Shown: positions 34,219-42,983 of the stretch, piece by piece | Layout: each line of letters opens with the position of its first letter | Numbering within the stretch: position 1 is the first letter of the stretch | Assembly (NCBI RefSeq): GCF_007991635.1 | Contig: NZ_BJYS01000029.1 | Span: 39,761-103,760 of the forward strand | Reading direction: 5' to 3' | DNA length: 64,000 nt | Source of the DNA: Adhaeribacter aerolatus | Lineage (GTDB): Bacteria; Bacteroidota; Bacteroidia; Cytophagales; Hymenobacteraceae | Made by a program: the position numbers and the translations under genes | The notes under the pieces: model-generated | What the model was told of the DNA's origin: nothing | Database searches by the model: none | The model's input: only the letters and a program-made list of their open reading frames with translations

Positions 34219-37167
34219 ATGAAGGTATTCACCACGCAGCCTTTTGCTGTTATCTATTCGCTATTCGCCCACGAATACCTGGGGTATTTGTTCGAGTCGT
34301 TTGTGGTGCAGGTAAACACCAAGCAGCAACTTACTTTACAGCACCAGAACATTTCGCCCAAAAACGCCGATGAGTTTTCTTCTCGTCTGGATGCTACTGA
34401 TTATAAGTTAATTAGTCTTGTTGAGCAAATTCAGCAGGAGGCCGTGGTAAAGAAGTTTTCGGCAAAAAAGACAACGGTAGCAGACTTCTTCCTGAAAACT
34501 TTTGATGCAGAGAAAGGCGATAAAGTGCTGCAGGATACTATCTGTCGGTACGTGCAAGGACGCATGGCCAAAATATTGGATTTGTTGCGCCACGATAAGC
34601 AAGTGTTTATTATGGGCAAAGACGGCGAACCTACCTGGAAGGAGATTAAACTGGCGCCCGAAAAAGCCAGCATTTTATTTCATTTCCGGCGCAACGAAGA
34701 AAACACCCATTATTTTCCCACGATTAAATACGCCGGCGAGAAGCTGGAATTCCAGTACAAAGATGCGGTGTTGGTGTGCAACGAGCCAGCCTGGTTACTT
34801 TTAGATGGCGTGCTTTACAGTTTTCAGAAAGATGTGGATGGCAAAAAGCTGCAGCCTTTTCTGAACAAGAAATTTATTTTAATTCCCCGCAAGGTAGAAG
34901 AAGCTTACTACGAAAAATTTGTGGCGCCGCTGGTAGAGCAGTTTGATGTGTACGCCAAAGGTTTTGATATCCGTTCGGAGAAATATGCGCCCAGTCCTTA
35001 TTTAACTTTTTCGGAAATTGCCGAGAATGATAATGCTCCGCAACTTTTTGTAAATGGCAACGGCCACCTGAACGGCAATGGGCTGAATAAAAATACCAGC
35101 AACGTTAAAATATTATTTCATTTGTCGTTTAAGTACGGCGAATATTCGGTTTCTACCCAGGACCTGAAGCGGGTTAGCGTAAGCCTGGAAAAAACACCGG
35201 ACTCGTACGTGTTTCACCGGCTTATCCGGGATATTGAGAGAGAAAAGAACTTAATTAAGGAATTAGGCAACCGGGCGCTGGAGGTTAAAAACGGCAAAGC
35301 TTACTTAGATAAAAACTTGGCTTTTGCCTGGCTGGCCGCTCATGCGCAGGAATTACAGGAGCAGGGCTTTACCATTAAGCAGCTCAACGGCGGCACTAAA
35401 AATTATTTTATTGGTGAGGTTAGGGTAAGCGTGGGAATTCGCGAAAATACCGATTGGTTTGATATTTACGGTACGGTGCATTTCGGGGAGTTTGAAATTC
35501 CGTTTATCAAGCTTAAAAGTTATATCTTAAACCGTAAAAACGAGTTTCGGCTGCCCAATGGCCAAATTGCCATTATTCCGGAAGAATGGTTTACCCAATA
35601 TATTGAGTTATTCGCTTTTTCGGATGGCGACGATACCGAACTTACCCTGCGCAAGCACCACATGGCGCTGGTAAACGAGCTGCAGAACGGAAACCTGGCT
35701 GTGGTAACCATGAGCCGCAAACTGGAAAAGCTGCGCGAATTCGAAACTATTGAAGATAAGCCTATGCCGGTTGGGTTTAAAGGCGAACTGCGGCCTTACC
35801 AGAAAGCCGGCTACAACTGGCTGCACTTTGTAAAAGATTATAAGTTTGGCGGCTGCCTTGCCGACGATATGGGCTTGGGAAAAACGGTGCAAACGCTGGC
35901 CATGCTGCAGTTTCAGAAAGAGAATGGGGCCCAGAGTGCTTCTTTGCTGGTAATGCCCACCTCGCTCATTTATAACTGGCTGAACGAGGCGCAACGCTTT
36001 ACGCCGGGTTTACGCATTTTAAATTATACCGGCACTTACCGCGAGAAAACAGTTTCGCAATTTAAACACTATGACCTGGTTTTAACTTCCTACGGGATTG
36101 TACGCTTGGACAAGGAACTGCTCAAAGGATATTTATTCGATTACATTATTCTGGATGAATCACAATCAATTAAAAATCCGGGTTCTAATACGTCTTTGGC
36201 CGTGCGGGAGCTTAAATCGAAACACAAGCTTATATTAACGGGTACCCCCGTCGAAAACAGCACCATGGATTTATGGTCGCAGATGTCGTTTATTAACCCG
36301 GGCTTATTGGGTAATCAGGCTTTTTTTAAAGAAGAGTTTTTAAAACCGATTGAAAAAGAAAAAGATGAGGTTAAAACCAAAAAGCTGCACTCGCTCATTA
36401 AGCCTTTTATTCTGCGCCGCCACAAATCGCAGGTAGCTAAAGAACTGCCCGAGAAAATAGAGCAGCTAACGTACTGCAAAATGACCGAGGAGCAGGAGCA
36501 GGCCTACGAAGAAACCAAATCGTTTTACCGGAATAAAATATTAAAAGGGCTGGAAGAGCAAGGCACCGTAAATACCCAGTTTATGCTGTTACAGGGCCTG
36601 ATGAAGCTCCGCCAGATCGCCAATCACCCGCGCCTGGCCGATACCGCTTACGAAGGCGAATCGGGCAAGATGAAGGAAATATTGCGCATGATCCGGAATG
36701 TGGTAGGGAAGGGGCACAAGGTTTTAATATTCAGCCAGTTTGTGAAACACCTGGATATTGTGCGGGCGGCCCTGGATGAGCGCCATATTACCTACACGTA
36801 TTTAGATGGCAACACCAAAAACCGGCAACAGCAGGTAGACCGCTTCCAGACCGACGAAAGCATCCGGGTATTTTTAATATCGCTGAAAGCCGGCGGCGTG
36901 GGTTTAAACTTAACGGCTGCCGACTACGTGTTTATCCTCGACCCCTGGTGGAATCCGGCTATTGAAGCCCAGGCCGTTGACCGGGCACACCGCATTGGCC
37001 AGCAGAATACGGTATTTACTTACAAATTTATTTCAAAAGATACGGTAGAAGAGAAAATACTGGCCCTGCAGAACAAAAAGCTGCAGCTTGTAACCGACCT
37101 TATTTCTACGGACGAAAGCGTAATCAAAAATTTAACCAAGGCTGATATCGAGAGTCTGCTGTCGTAG
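34219..37167 (+). CDS. SNF2-family helicase (Swi2/Snf2 ATPase)
   Basis: 982 residues. The N-terminal ~530 residues are a Bacteroidota-type extension with no clear zinc finger; the two RecA-like lobes follow: motif I DDMGLGKTVQT near 549, motif II DESQ near 645 in place of DEAH (usual for bacterial SNF2 proteins), motif III LTGTPVENSTMDLWSQM near 672, and in the C-lobe LIFSQFVKHLDIV, LISLKAGGVGLNLTAADYV and QAVDRAHRIGQ. A dsDNA translocase remodelling protein-DNA complexes; no partner genes indicate a special role. It appears monocistronic. Confidence 0.95.
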   Translation: MKVFTTQPFAVIYSLFAHEYLGYLFESFVVQVNTKQQLTLQHQNISPKNADEFSSRLDATDYKLISLVEQIQQEAVVKKFSAKKTTVADFFLKTFDAEKGDKVLQDTICRYVQGRMAKILDLLRHDKQVFIMGKDGEPTWKEIKLAPEKASILFHFRRNEENTHYFPTIKYAGEKLEFQYKDAVLVCNEPAWLLLDGVLYSFQKDVDGKKLQPFLNKKFILIPRKVEEAYYEKFVAPLVEQFDVYAKGFDIRSEKYAPSPYLTFSEIAENDNAPQLFVNGNGHLNGNGLNKNTSNVKILFHLSFKYGEYSVSTQDLKRVSVSLEKTPDSYVFHRLIRDIEREKNLIKELGNRALEVKNGKAYLDKNLAFAWLAAHAQELQEQGFTIKQLNGGTKNYFIGEVRVSVGIRENTDWFDIYGTVHFGEFEIPFIKLKSYILNRKNEFRLPNGQIAIIPEEWFTQYIELFAFSDGDDTELTLRKHHMALVNELQNGNLAVVTMSRKLEKLREFETIEDKPMPVGFKGELRPYQKAGYNWLHFVKDYKFGGCLADDMGLGKTVQTLAMLQFQKENGAQSASLLVMPTSLIYNWLNEAQRFTPGLRILNYTGTYREKTVSQFKHYDLVLTSYGIVRLDKELLKGYLFDYIILDESQSIKNPGSNTSLAVRELKSKHKLILTGTPVENSTMDLWSQMSFINPGLLGNQAFFKEEFLKPIEKEKDEVKTKKLHSLIKPFILRRHKSQVAKELPEKIEQLTYCKMTEEQEQAYEETKSFYRNKILKGLEEQGTVNTQFMLLQGLMKLRQIANHPRLADTAYEGESGKMKEILRMIRNVVGKGHKVLIFSQFVKHLDIVRAALDERHITYTYLDGNTKNRQQQVDRFQTDESIRVFLISLKAGGVGLNLTAADYVFILDPWWNPAIEAQAVDRAHRIGQQNTVFTYKFISKDTVEEKILALQNKKLQLVTDLISTDESVIKNLTKADIESLLS

Positions 37168-37180
37168 GTTTAGAGTTGTT

Positions 37181-37223
37181 AGTGATTAGTAATTAGTAAT
37201 TAGTAATAGTGATTAGTGATTAG
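37181..37223 (+). repeat. 7-bp tandem repeat after the SNF2 gene
   Basis: About six imperfect copies of a TAATTAG/TGATTAG heptamer. Seven-base units are out of register with codons, but the array is intergenic. Possibly a replication-slippage locus useful as a strain marker. Confidence 0.7.
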
Positions 37224-37380
37224 CCTTTAATAGATGAAGAGACGGAGGGAGACGGTGAGTTCTGTTCATGTTCTGGCATTTACCATTTACTTGGTTAGCT
37301 GAGCAACAGGTATATATTTTCTGGCGGATAACCTTTTATCTTGCAAAATTGTTGTTTAAGAGATAAAAGGAAACGCAGCT

Positions 37381-37818
37381 TTGAAAATAGCCATACATAC
37401 CCCGGTAAACCAGGATTACCTTTCGGTTTTCAGAAAATTTGACCAGAAGCTGTTTCTACAACTGGCCCCACCATTTCCGGGATTTAAATTATTACGGTTC
37501 GATGGGAGCCAGCCCGGCGATCGGGTGGCAGTACAATTGAATTTCTGGTTGTTCCGGCAAACCTGGACGAGTGTGATAACCGAAAGTAAAACCACAGCCC
37601 AGCAGGCTTACTTTATAGACCAAGGCCAGCAGTTACCCTGGCCATTAAAGTTCTGGCGGCACCAACACCTGATTAAAAGCAATCCGGCCGGCGGGGCCAT
37701 TATCTCTGACCTAATTCAGTACCGCACGGCTTTCCGGCTATTCGATTTATTGATTTACCCGTTTATGCTGGCCCAGTTTAGTTATCGCAAGCCTATTTAC
37801 CGGCGATATTTTAGGTAA
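37381..37818 (+). CDS. SRPBCC-family ligand-binding protein
   Basis: 145 residues with a TTG start and a weak ribosome site (AAAGGAAA). Start MKIAIHTPVNQDYLSVFRKF, then LAPPFPGFKLLRFDG, a beta-sheet stretch and YLFIDQ-like helix-grip pattern; the end LDLLIYPFMLAQFSYRKPIY fits the long C-terminal helix of the START/SRPBCC fold seen in similar Bacteroidota proteins. Ligand unknown. Confidence 0.75.
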   Translation: MKIAIHTPVNQDYLSVFRKFDQKLFLQLAPPFPGFKLLRFDGSQPGDRVAVQLNFWLFRQTWTSVITESKTTAQQAYFIDQGQQLPWPLKFWRHQHLIKSNPAGGAIISDLIQYRTAFRLFDLLIYPFMLAQFSYRKPIYRRYFR

Positions 37819-37826
37819 TAAATTAC

Positions 37827-38117
37827 TTATTTCTCCAGCATTTCACGGGAAATATTTTCCCATTCCTGCGCCAAAGATACCTGCGGCATTTTACGCCCGG
37901 CCCGGTTGTACCAATAATTCGCGTTCCAGTTGTCGCCTTCTTTGCGGTGCAAATACGCATGAATAAGGCAATGCGCGGGCGTATTAACTTCCTGCGCAAT
38001 TTCGTGGGATTGGTGCCAATTGCCTTTGCCATCGTACCACAACGCTTGCAATTCTTTGCTTAAACCTTTTGGCGGAGCATCTTGGGTTAACGAAGCTTTA
38101 AAATCATCTAAAGTCAT
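37827..38117 (-). CDS. Conserved hypothetical protein
   Basis: 96 residues, soluble. Features: KGLSKELQALWYDGKGNW, HQSHEIAQEVNTPAHCLIH, AYLHRKEGDNWNANYWY and a C-terminal acid/basic helix. Recurring small Bacteroidota protein; the HxxH..H pattern and NWNANYWYNRAG suggest a compact helical bundle. Function unknown. It converges with the SRPBCC gene, ending 8 nt from its stop. Confidence 0.75.
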   Translation of the reverse strand: MTLDDFKASLTQDAPPKGLSKELQALWYDGKGNWHQSHEIAQEVNTPAHCLIHAYLHRKEGDNWNANYWYNRAGRKMPQVSLAQEWENISREMLEK

Positions 38118-38328
38118 GTGGTTGTAATAATAAGTACGACGGCAAATTTAGTTATTATACGCTAACCTCCCGTCAGCATTAGCTATCTCTACTTATGTCA
38201 CTCCTAAATCGGTATAAATAATAAACCTAACTTACCTAAACAATATAACTCAGCTAGGCCTCCTCTCCTGAAGCTATGAACCTTCCATATTATAACTTAC
38301 AACTTAACACTTATTACTTACTACTTTC

Positions 38329-39069
38329 TTACAGGGGCTTAAAATACGGGAATGCCATAGCCATGCGGTTGCCCAAGTTAAGCATCGTCTCGTGCATATT
38401 ATTGCCCAGGCCGGCCGTCAGGAGGCGCTCAAACTGCCAAAGCAATTCGTTGTTTCTGCCGTCGTAAATATTTACGGTGGCGGTACCGGCGCTGGGTCCA
38501 ACCAATCCTTTCGAGCGCCGCAGGTTTTCCAATGTTTTGGCTTCGGCTACCAGTTTTTCGTCCCGGACAATGCTACAGGTAATAATTGCATCTACACCCA
38601 GCAAGGCGGCCAATTTAGCTGCAGGGGTACTTTTTAATTTATCGGGAGTTAGGTCGTTTTCTGAAAGAATACGTTGTGTTTCCGATATGTCCTGAAAATT
38701 AATGTTATAACGATGCATTACTTTTTCTTTCTGCAACGAAGCAAATAGAATAGGGTAGGCATTTTTAGCCTCTACAAAAGCCCGGTGGTTTAGGTCCTGG
38801 GCCGGCATATGACTTATTTCGTTCTGATCAATAATAATTTCCACGGGCAAAATAGCTACCTGGTGGTGTTTCTGGGTAAGTTCTTTAAATTTAATATGCG
38901 TATATATTTTCCGGACACCACTCTCTACCGATTTAAAAGTTAACTTCTGCAGGTTTAGCCAGGGTTGCCGGAAATTAACATCCGGTGCAGGTTGGGTGGT
39001 TTGGGCCCGGCTGTGATGGTACGCCAGGCAAAGGTTGAAGCAAAGCAAAAAGAGTAAACGTTTTTTCAT
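38329..39069 (-). CDS. Secreted/envelope hypothetical protein (CsgG-like lipoprotein style)
   Basis: 246 residues with a signal peptide (MKKRLLFLLCFNLCLAYHHSRAQ). Middle region VAILPVEIIIDQNEIS, HRYNINFQDISETQRILSEN, then LAALLGVDAIITCSIVRDEK and a beta strand pair ATVNIYDGRNNELLWQFERL. The nucleotide-binding-like alpha/beta pattern with LGVDAIITCSI resembles DUF799/CsgG-type envelope proteins that scan for a paralogue name and status, but no lipobox is seen. Function unknown. Confidence 0.65.
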   Translation of the reverse strand: MKKRLLFLLCFNLCLAYHHSRAQTTQPAPDVNFRQPWLNLQKLTFKSVESGVRKIYTHIKFKELTQKHHQVAILPVEIIIDQNEISHMPAQDLNHRAFVEAKNAYPILFASLQKEKVMHRYNINFQDISETQRILSENDLTPDKLKSTPAAKLAALLGVDAIITCSIVRDEKLVAEAKTLENLRRSKGLVGPSAGTATVNIYDGRNNELLWQFERLLTAGLGNNMHETMLNLGNRMAMAFPYFKPL

Positions 39070-39220
39070 GTGGTGTTTTTTAAGGGTATAACTTATTATG
39101 GTTCTTTAATATAGTAATTTATTTAGAATATAATAAACCGAGCAGGTCACAGAAAAAGCAAAACCATTTAATCTTTTTCTGGTTATCTCACCAATACTAA
39201 AAGTTCTGTAGTTTAACCTT

Positions 39221-40696
39221 GTGAAAAAAGCAGCTATTATTGGTGCCGGAATAGGAGGCATTGCCACGGCTATCCGGCTGGCGGTAAAAGGCTATGCGGT
39301 AACCGTATTTGAGGCCAGTTCTACCTTTGGCGGTAAAATGAAAGAATTTGTGCAGGACGATTTTCGTTTTGATACGGGTCCGTCGTTGTTTACCATGCCG
39401 CACCTGGTTGACGAATTATTTACCCTGGCAGGCCGGAACCCAACCGATTATTTCCGGTACCAGCGCCTGGATGTTATTACCCAATATTTTTTTGCCGATG
39501 GTACCCGCTTAACGGCTTACGCCCAACCAGCTAAATTTGCGGCCGAAGTAGAAGAAAAATTAGGCGTACCCGCCGTTCAGGTGAAAGCGTACTTAGAAAA
39601 GAGTGCCCGTACTTACGAGGCGACGGCACCTACCTTTCTTTACAAATCGTTACATAAAATAAGTACTTACCTGAGTCCGGATGTTTTGAAAACCTTACCG
39701 GCATTACCGGCGCTGGGGCTTACCACCACCATGCACGCGGCCAACGCCCAGGCTTTTCCGGATAACCGGCTGGTACAACTGCTCGATAGATTTGCCACTT
39801 ACAATGGTTCCGACCCTTATCAGGCGCCGGCTACTTTAAACCTGATTCCGCACCTGGAGCATAACCTGGGGGCTTTTTATCCGGAGGGAGGAATTTATGC
39901 CATTGCGCAGAGCTTGGTTAGGTTAGCCGAAGAACTGGGTGTAGTTTTTCTTTACGATCAGCCAGTAAACGAAATTATTACCCAGGATGATAACGTTACC
40001 GGTATCCGGACAACTGCCGGCGCACTGGATTTTGATGTGGTGGTAAGTAACATGGATGTGGTGCCAACTTACCGCCGGTTACTGCCGCACCTGAAAGCAC
40101 CCGAAAAAACCTTGCAGCAGCCCCGTTCCAGTTCGGCTTTAATATATTACTGGGGCATCCGGCAAACCTTTCCGGAACTACATCTGCATAATATTTTCTT
40201 CAGCCAGAATTACCAGCAGGAGTTTCAGCACATTTTCAGGGAGAAAGATATTAGTCCCGACCCAACGGTGTATGTAAATATTACCTCCAAGTATACCCCC
40301 ACCGATGCGCCGCCGGGCGGTGAGAACTGGTTTGTAATGGTTAATGTGCCGCATAACGCCGGGCAGGATTGGAATACGCTAATCCGGGTTACACGTGAGA
40401 CTATAATTCAGAAAATTTCCAGCGTTTTAAATATTGATTTAGCCGGCTTAATCGCTACCGAACGGGTATGGGACCCGGTAGGAATTGAGGCCGATACTTC
40501 TTCTTTTGCCGGTGCTTTGTACGGCAGTTCTTCTAATAACCGGATGGCCGCTTTTCTACGGCATCCCAATTTTACTTCGGGCGTTAAAGGCTTATATTTC
40601 TGCGGGGGCAGCGTGCACCCGGGCGGCGGCATCCCTTTGTGTTTGCTTTCGGCCAGAATAGTAAGCGATTTGGCCCCCAATGGTAGTACCGCATGA
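39221..40696 (+). CDS. Phytoene desaturase family protein, probably CrtD-like
   Basis: 491 residues with a GTG start. N-terminal FAD-binding motif AAIIGAGIGGIATAIRL and the CrtI-family FDTGPSLFTMPHLVDEL; C-terminal GLYFCGGSVHPGGGIPLCLLSARIV is the family signature. CrtI and CrtD desaturases share this fold; the tight pairing with cruF (stop and start overlap as ATGA) favours CrtD, a 1-hydroxycarotenoid 3,4-desaturase used in flexixanthin/saproxanthin-type pigments. Other crt genes are not in the window. Confidence 0.88.
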   Translation: MKKAAIIGAGIGGIATAIRLAVKGYAVTVFEASSTFGGKMKEFVQDDFRFDTGPSLFTMPHLVDELFTLAGRNPTDYFRYQRLDVITQYFFADGTRLTAYAQPAKFAAEVEEKLGVPAVQVKAYLEKSARTYEATAPTFLYKSLHKISTYLSPDVLKTLPALPALGLTTTMHAANAQAFPDNRLVQLLDRFATYNGSDPYQAPATLNLIPHLEHNLGAFYPEGGIYAIAQSLVRLAEELGVVFLYDQPVNEIITQDDNVTGIRTTAGALDFDVVVSNMDVVPTYRRLLPHLKAPEKTLQQPRSSSALIYYWGIRQTFPELHLHNIFFSQNYQQEFQHIFREKDISPDPTVYVNITSKYTPTDAPPGGENWFVMVNVPHNAGQDWNTLIRVTRETIIQKISSVLNIDLAGLIATERVWDPVGIEADTSSFAGALYGSSSNNRMAAFLRHPNFTSGVKGLYFCGGSVHPGGGIPLCLLSARIVSDLAPNGSTA

Positions 40697-41325
40697 GAGA
40701 TAAAAAATTAGCTTTAGCCGTTTTTGTTTTAGTTGTTTTTCATATTGTTGGTTTTTACGGTCTGGCCTTTAGCCATAATCCAGGCTGGTTTCGGCAGCTG
40801 TCGGCGCTTAACCTGCTGCTTACCAATTTTTTATTGTTCAGTTTTCATAAAACCTGGACACTTTCTTTTGCCTTATTTGTAATGGTGGTTTTGCTCGCAG
40901 GCTTTTTTTCGGAAGTAATTGGGGTGCACACGGGCTTACTCTTTGGCGATTACACTTATGGCGACGGCCTGGGGCTTAAACTTTGGGAGATACCGGTAAT
41001 TATTGCTATTAACTGGCTTTACCTCGTGTATAGTACAGCGGTCCTGGTTCAGCGGCTGCCGGTATCATGGCTTTTTAAAGCCTTGCTGGCAGCTGCGCTT
41101 ATGGTATTTCTGGATATGCTGATAGAACCCGTTGCGGCTGTATTAGATTACTGGACCTGGCAGGAATACCGCATTCCGGCTAGTAATTACTGGGGCTGGT
41201 TAGGAGTAGCTTTTATTTTACAGGTAATTGCTCAAAAAACACCTTTCCGAAAAGAAAACCCCATGGCTCCGTACATCTACGGCGTGCAGGTCCTGTTTTT
41301 TATTGGGTTGAATCTGATGTTGTAA
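40693..41325 (+). CDS. cruF: CruF carotenoid 1',2'-hydratase
   Basis: 210 residues, about six membrane helices. Family features: GVHTGLLFGDYTYG, a tryptophan-rich loop LDYWTWQEYRIPASNYWGW, and histidine-free acidic positions (LDMLIEPVAAVLDY). CruF hydrates the psi-end of gamma-carotene or torulene derivatives; with a CrtD-type enzyme it makes 1-hydroxy-3,4-didehydro end groups. The start codon overlaps the desaturase stop by four bases, implying translational coupling. It ends 18 nt from the convergent GAF gene. Confidence 0.9.
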   Translation: MRDKKLALAVFVLVVFHIVGFYGLAFSHNPGWFRQLSALNLLLTNFLLFSFHKTWTLSFALFVMVVLLAGFFSEVIGVHTGLLFGDYTYGDGLGLKLWEIPVIIAINWLYLVYSTAVLVQRLPVSWLFKALLAAALMVFLDMLIEPVAAVLDYWTWQEYRIPASNYWGWLGVAFILQVIAQKTPFRKENPMAPYIYGVQVLFFIGLNLML

Positions 41326-41343
41326 GTTATTACAAAAAAGATA

Positions 41344-42024
41344 TTACTCTTTAGACACCTCCGAACTGGCCAATAAGGCTTCTAAAGCGTTTGCAGCCTC
41401 TTGTAATTCATTAAAATGAACGCTTGAAACAACTTGGCCGCTGCTAACTAAACTCTGGACTTCTTTATTTATAGTAGTTGATATTGCATGTGCTTTTTGG
41501 AGTTTGAGAGCGGTTTCTTCTAAGTCTATAGTTGTTATTCTAAGTTCGAAATGAGCGTTAACTAACTTGGCCAAAGCCTTCAGCGATTCCAGCTTTTGTT
41601 CAGAAAGCTCCCGCGGCCGGTTATCGATTACGCAAAGGGTACCCAAGGCGTGTCCGGCGGTATCTTTTACCGGTACCCCGGCATAGAACACCACGTGTGG
41701 TTCGCCGGTAGTCAGCGGGTTATCGTGGAAACGTTCGTCGTAGCGGGCATCCGGCACTATAAAAGGTTCGTCGGGATTAATAATGGCATGCGCGCAAAAA
41801 GAATATTCTCGCGGGGTTTCTTCTATGTGTAGGCCTTGCTTGGATTTAAACCACTGCCGGTTTTCATCTATCAGCGTAAGGAGCGCAATAGGCGTGCCGC
41901 ATATCTCTGACGCTATTTTGGTAATATCATCGTACACCTTTTCCGGTAAAGTGTCAAGTAGACGATGGGCCGAAAGTGCATTTAAGCGCGCAGGCTCATC
42001 CGAAGGCATTGGTGCAGACTTCAT
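41344..42024 (-). CDS. GAF-domain signalling protein (paralogue 1)
   Basis: 226 residues. The N-terminal helix ARLNALSAHRLLDTLPEKVYDD leads into a GAF domain (about 25-165): FMxx-type strands IALLTLIDENRQWFKS, YSFCAHAIINPDEPFIVPDA, VPVKDTAGHALGTLCVIDN and RELSEQKLESLKALAKL. The last ~55 residues are helical with heptad-like spacing. Stand-alone GAF proteins of this type (GAF sensor, often upstream of histidine kinases) bind small ligands or chromophores. It is 267 nt downstream of its paralogue, with a central block nearly identical in DNA. Confidence 0.9.
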   Translation of the reverse strand: MKSAPMPSDEPARLNALSAHRLLDTLPEKVYDDITKIASEICGTPIALLTLIDENRQWFKSKQGLHIEETPREYSFCAHAIINPDEPFIVPDARYDERFHDNPLTTGEPHVVFYAGVPVKDTAGHALGTLCVIDNRPRELSEQKLESLKALAKLVNAHFELRITTIDLEETALKLQKAHAISTTINKEVQSLVSSGQVVSSVHFNELQEAANALEALLASSEVSKE

Positions 42025-42291
42025 AAACTGGTTCTTATTTAACTAACTGAAAACTTTATAATTTCTTTACTTCTAGTTTTGAATATACGGGGAAATACAA
42101 TTTTGGTAGTAATAAAAAACCCTGCGTTTTGAAGAATCCTGAAAATAAAATTAAGAATAGTTCTGGGCTTCAGATACAGTGTAATTAGTTAAATTAATAT
42201 TTTCTGCTAATTATTTATTCCATTCGATAACAGATTGCAGAGGTTAAAGTTTGGCATAATTCGCGATTTATTCCTGTTTTGCACTTACGTA

Positions 42292-42948
42292 TTAAGTTAG
42301 TTCCTTTAGGGTATTGGCGGCTTGCAATAACTTATGATAATGGTTTGGCTGGTCGGGCTGGCTATTATTGGTTAATGTTTGTACCTTTCTCCAAATGGTA
42401 TTTGCCGTTAATTTTGCCATTTGAAGTTTCTGTTGGCCCTCAGTTAGGCGTAACTTCTTCTTTCTTAATTCAAAATGTGTATTAATTAACTTAGCCAAGG
42501 CTTTTAATGACTCAATTTTATCATCCGAAAGCTCCCGGGGCCGGTTATCGATTACGCAAAGGGTTCCCAAGGCGTGTCCGGCGGTATCTTTTACCGGTAC
42601 CCCGGCATAGAACACCACGTGTGGTTCGCCGGTAGTCAGCGGGTTATCGTGGAAACGCTCGTCGTAGCGGGCATCCGGCACTATGAAAGGTTCGTCGGGA
42701 TTAATAATGGCATGCGCGCAAAAAGAATATTCCCGCAGGGTTTCGGCGGCACTTAATCCTTGCTTGGCCTTAAACCATTGCCGCTTTTCATCTACTAAAG
42801 ATAATAGCGCGATAGGCGTACCGCATATTTCGGAAGCAATCCGGGTTATATCATCGTATACCTCCTCTGGTAAGGTATCCAGTAACTGGTGTTCGCTAAG
42901 TGATTTTAACCGAGCCTCCTCATTCTCAGGAATTGGTGCCGACTTCAT
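42292..42948 (-). CDS. GAF-domain signalling protein (paralogue 2)
   Basis: 218 residues, same architecture as the neighbour: ARLKSLSEHQLLDTLPEEVYDD, IALLSLVDEKRQWFKA, YSFCAHAIINPDEPFI, GTLCVIDNRPRELS, then a helical tail that has diverged strongly (KLQMAKLTANTIWRKVQ). Ligand unknown; the tail may give dimer or partner specificity. It lies between paralogue 1 and the sugar-phosphate transferase gene, all on the minus strand. Confidence 0.9.
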   Translation of the reverse strand: MKSAPIPENEEARLKSLSEHQLLDTLPEEVYDDITRIASEICGTPIALLSLVDEKRQWFKAKQGLSAAETLREYSFCAHAIINPDEPFIVPDARYDERFHDNPLTTGEPHVVFYAGVPVKDTAGHALGTLCVIDNRPRELSDDKIESLKALAKLINTHFELRKKKLRLTEGQQKLQMAKLTANTIWRKVQTLTNNSQPDQPNHYHKLLQAANTLKELT

Positions 42949-42983
42949 AATAATTTATTATTCAGTTAAAAGATTCTTCCCTA

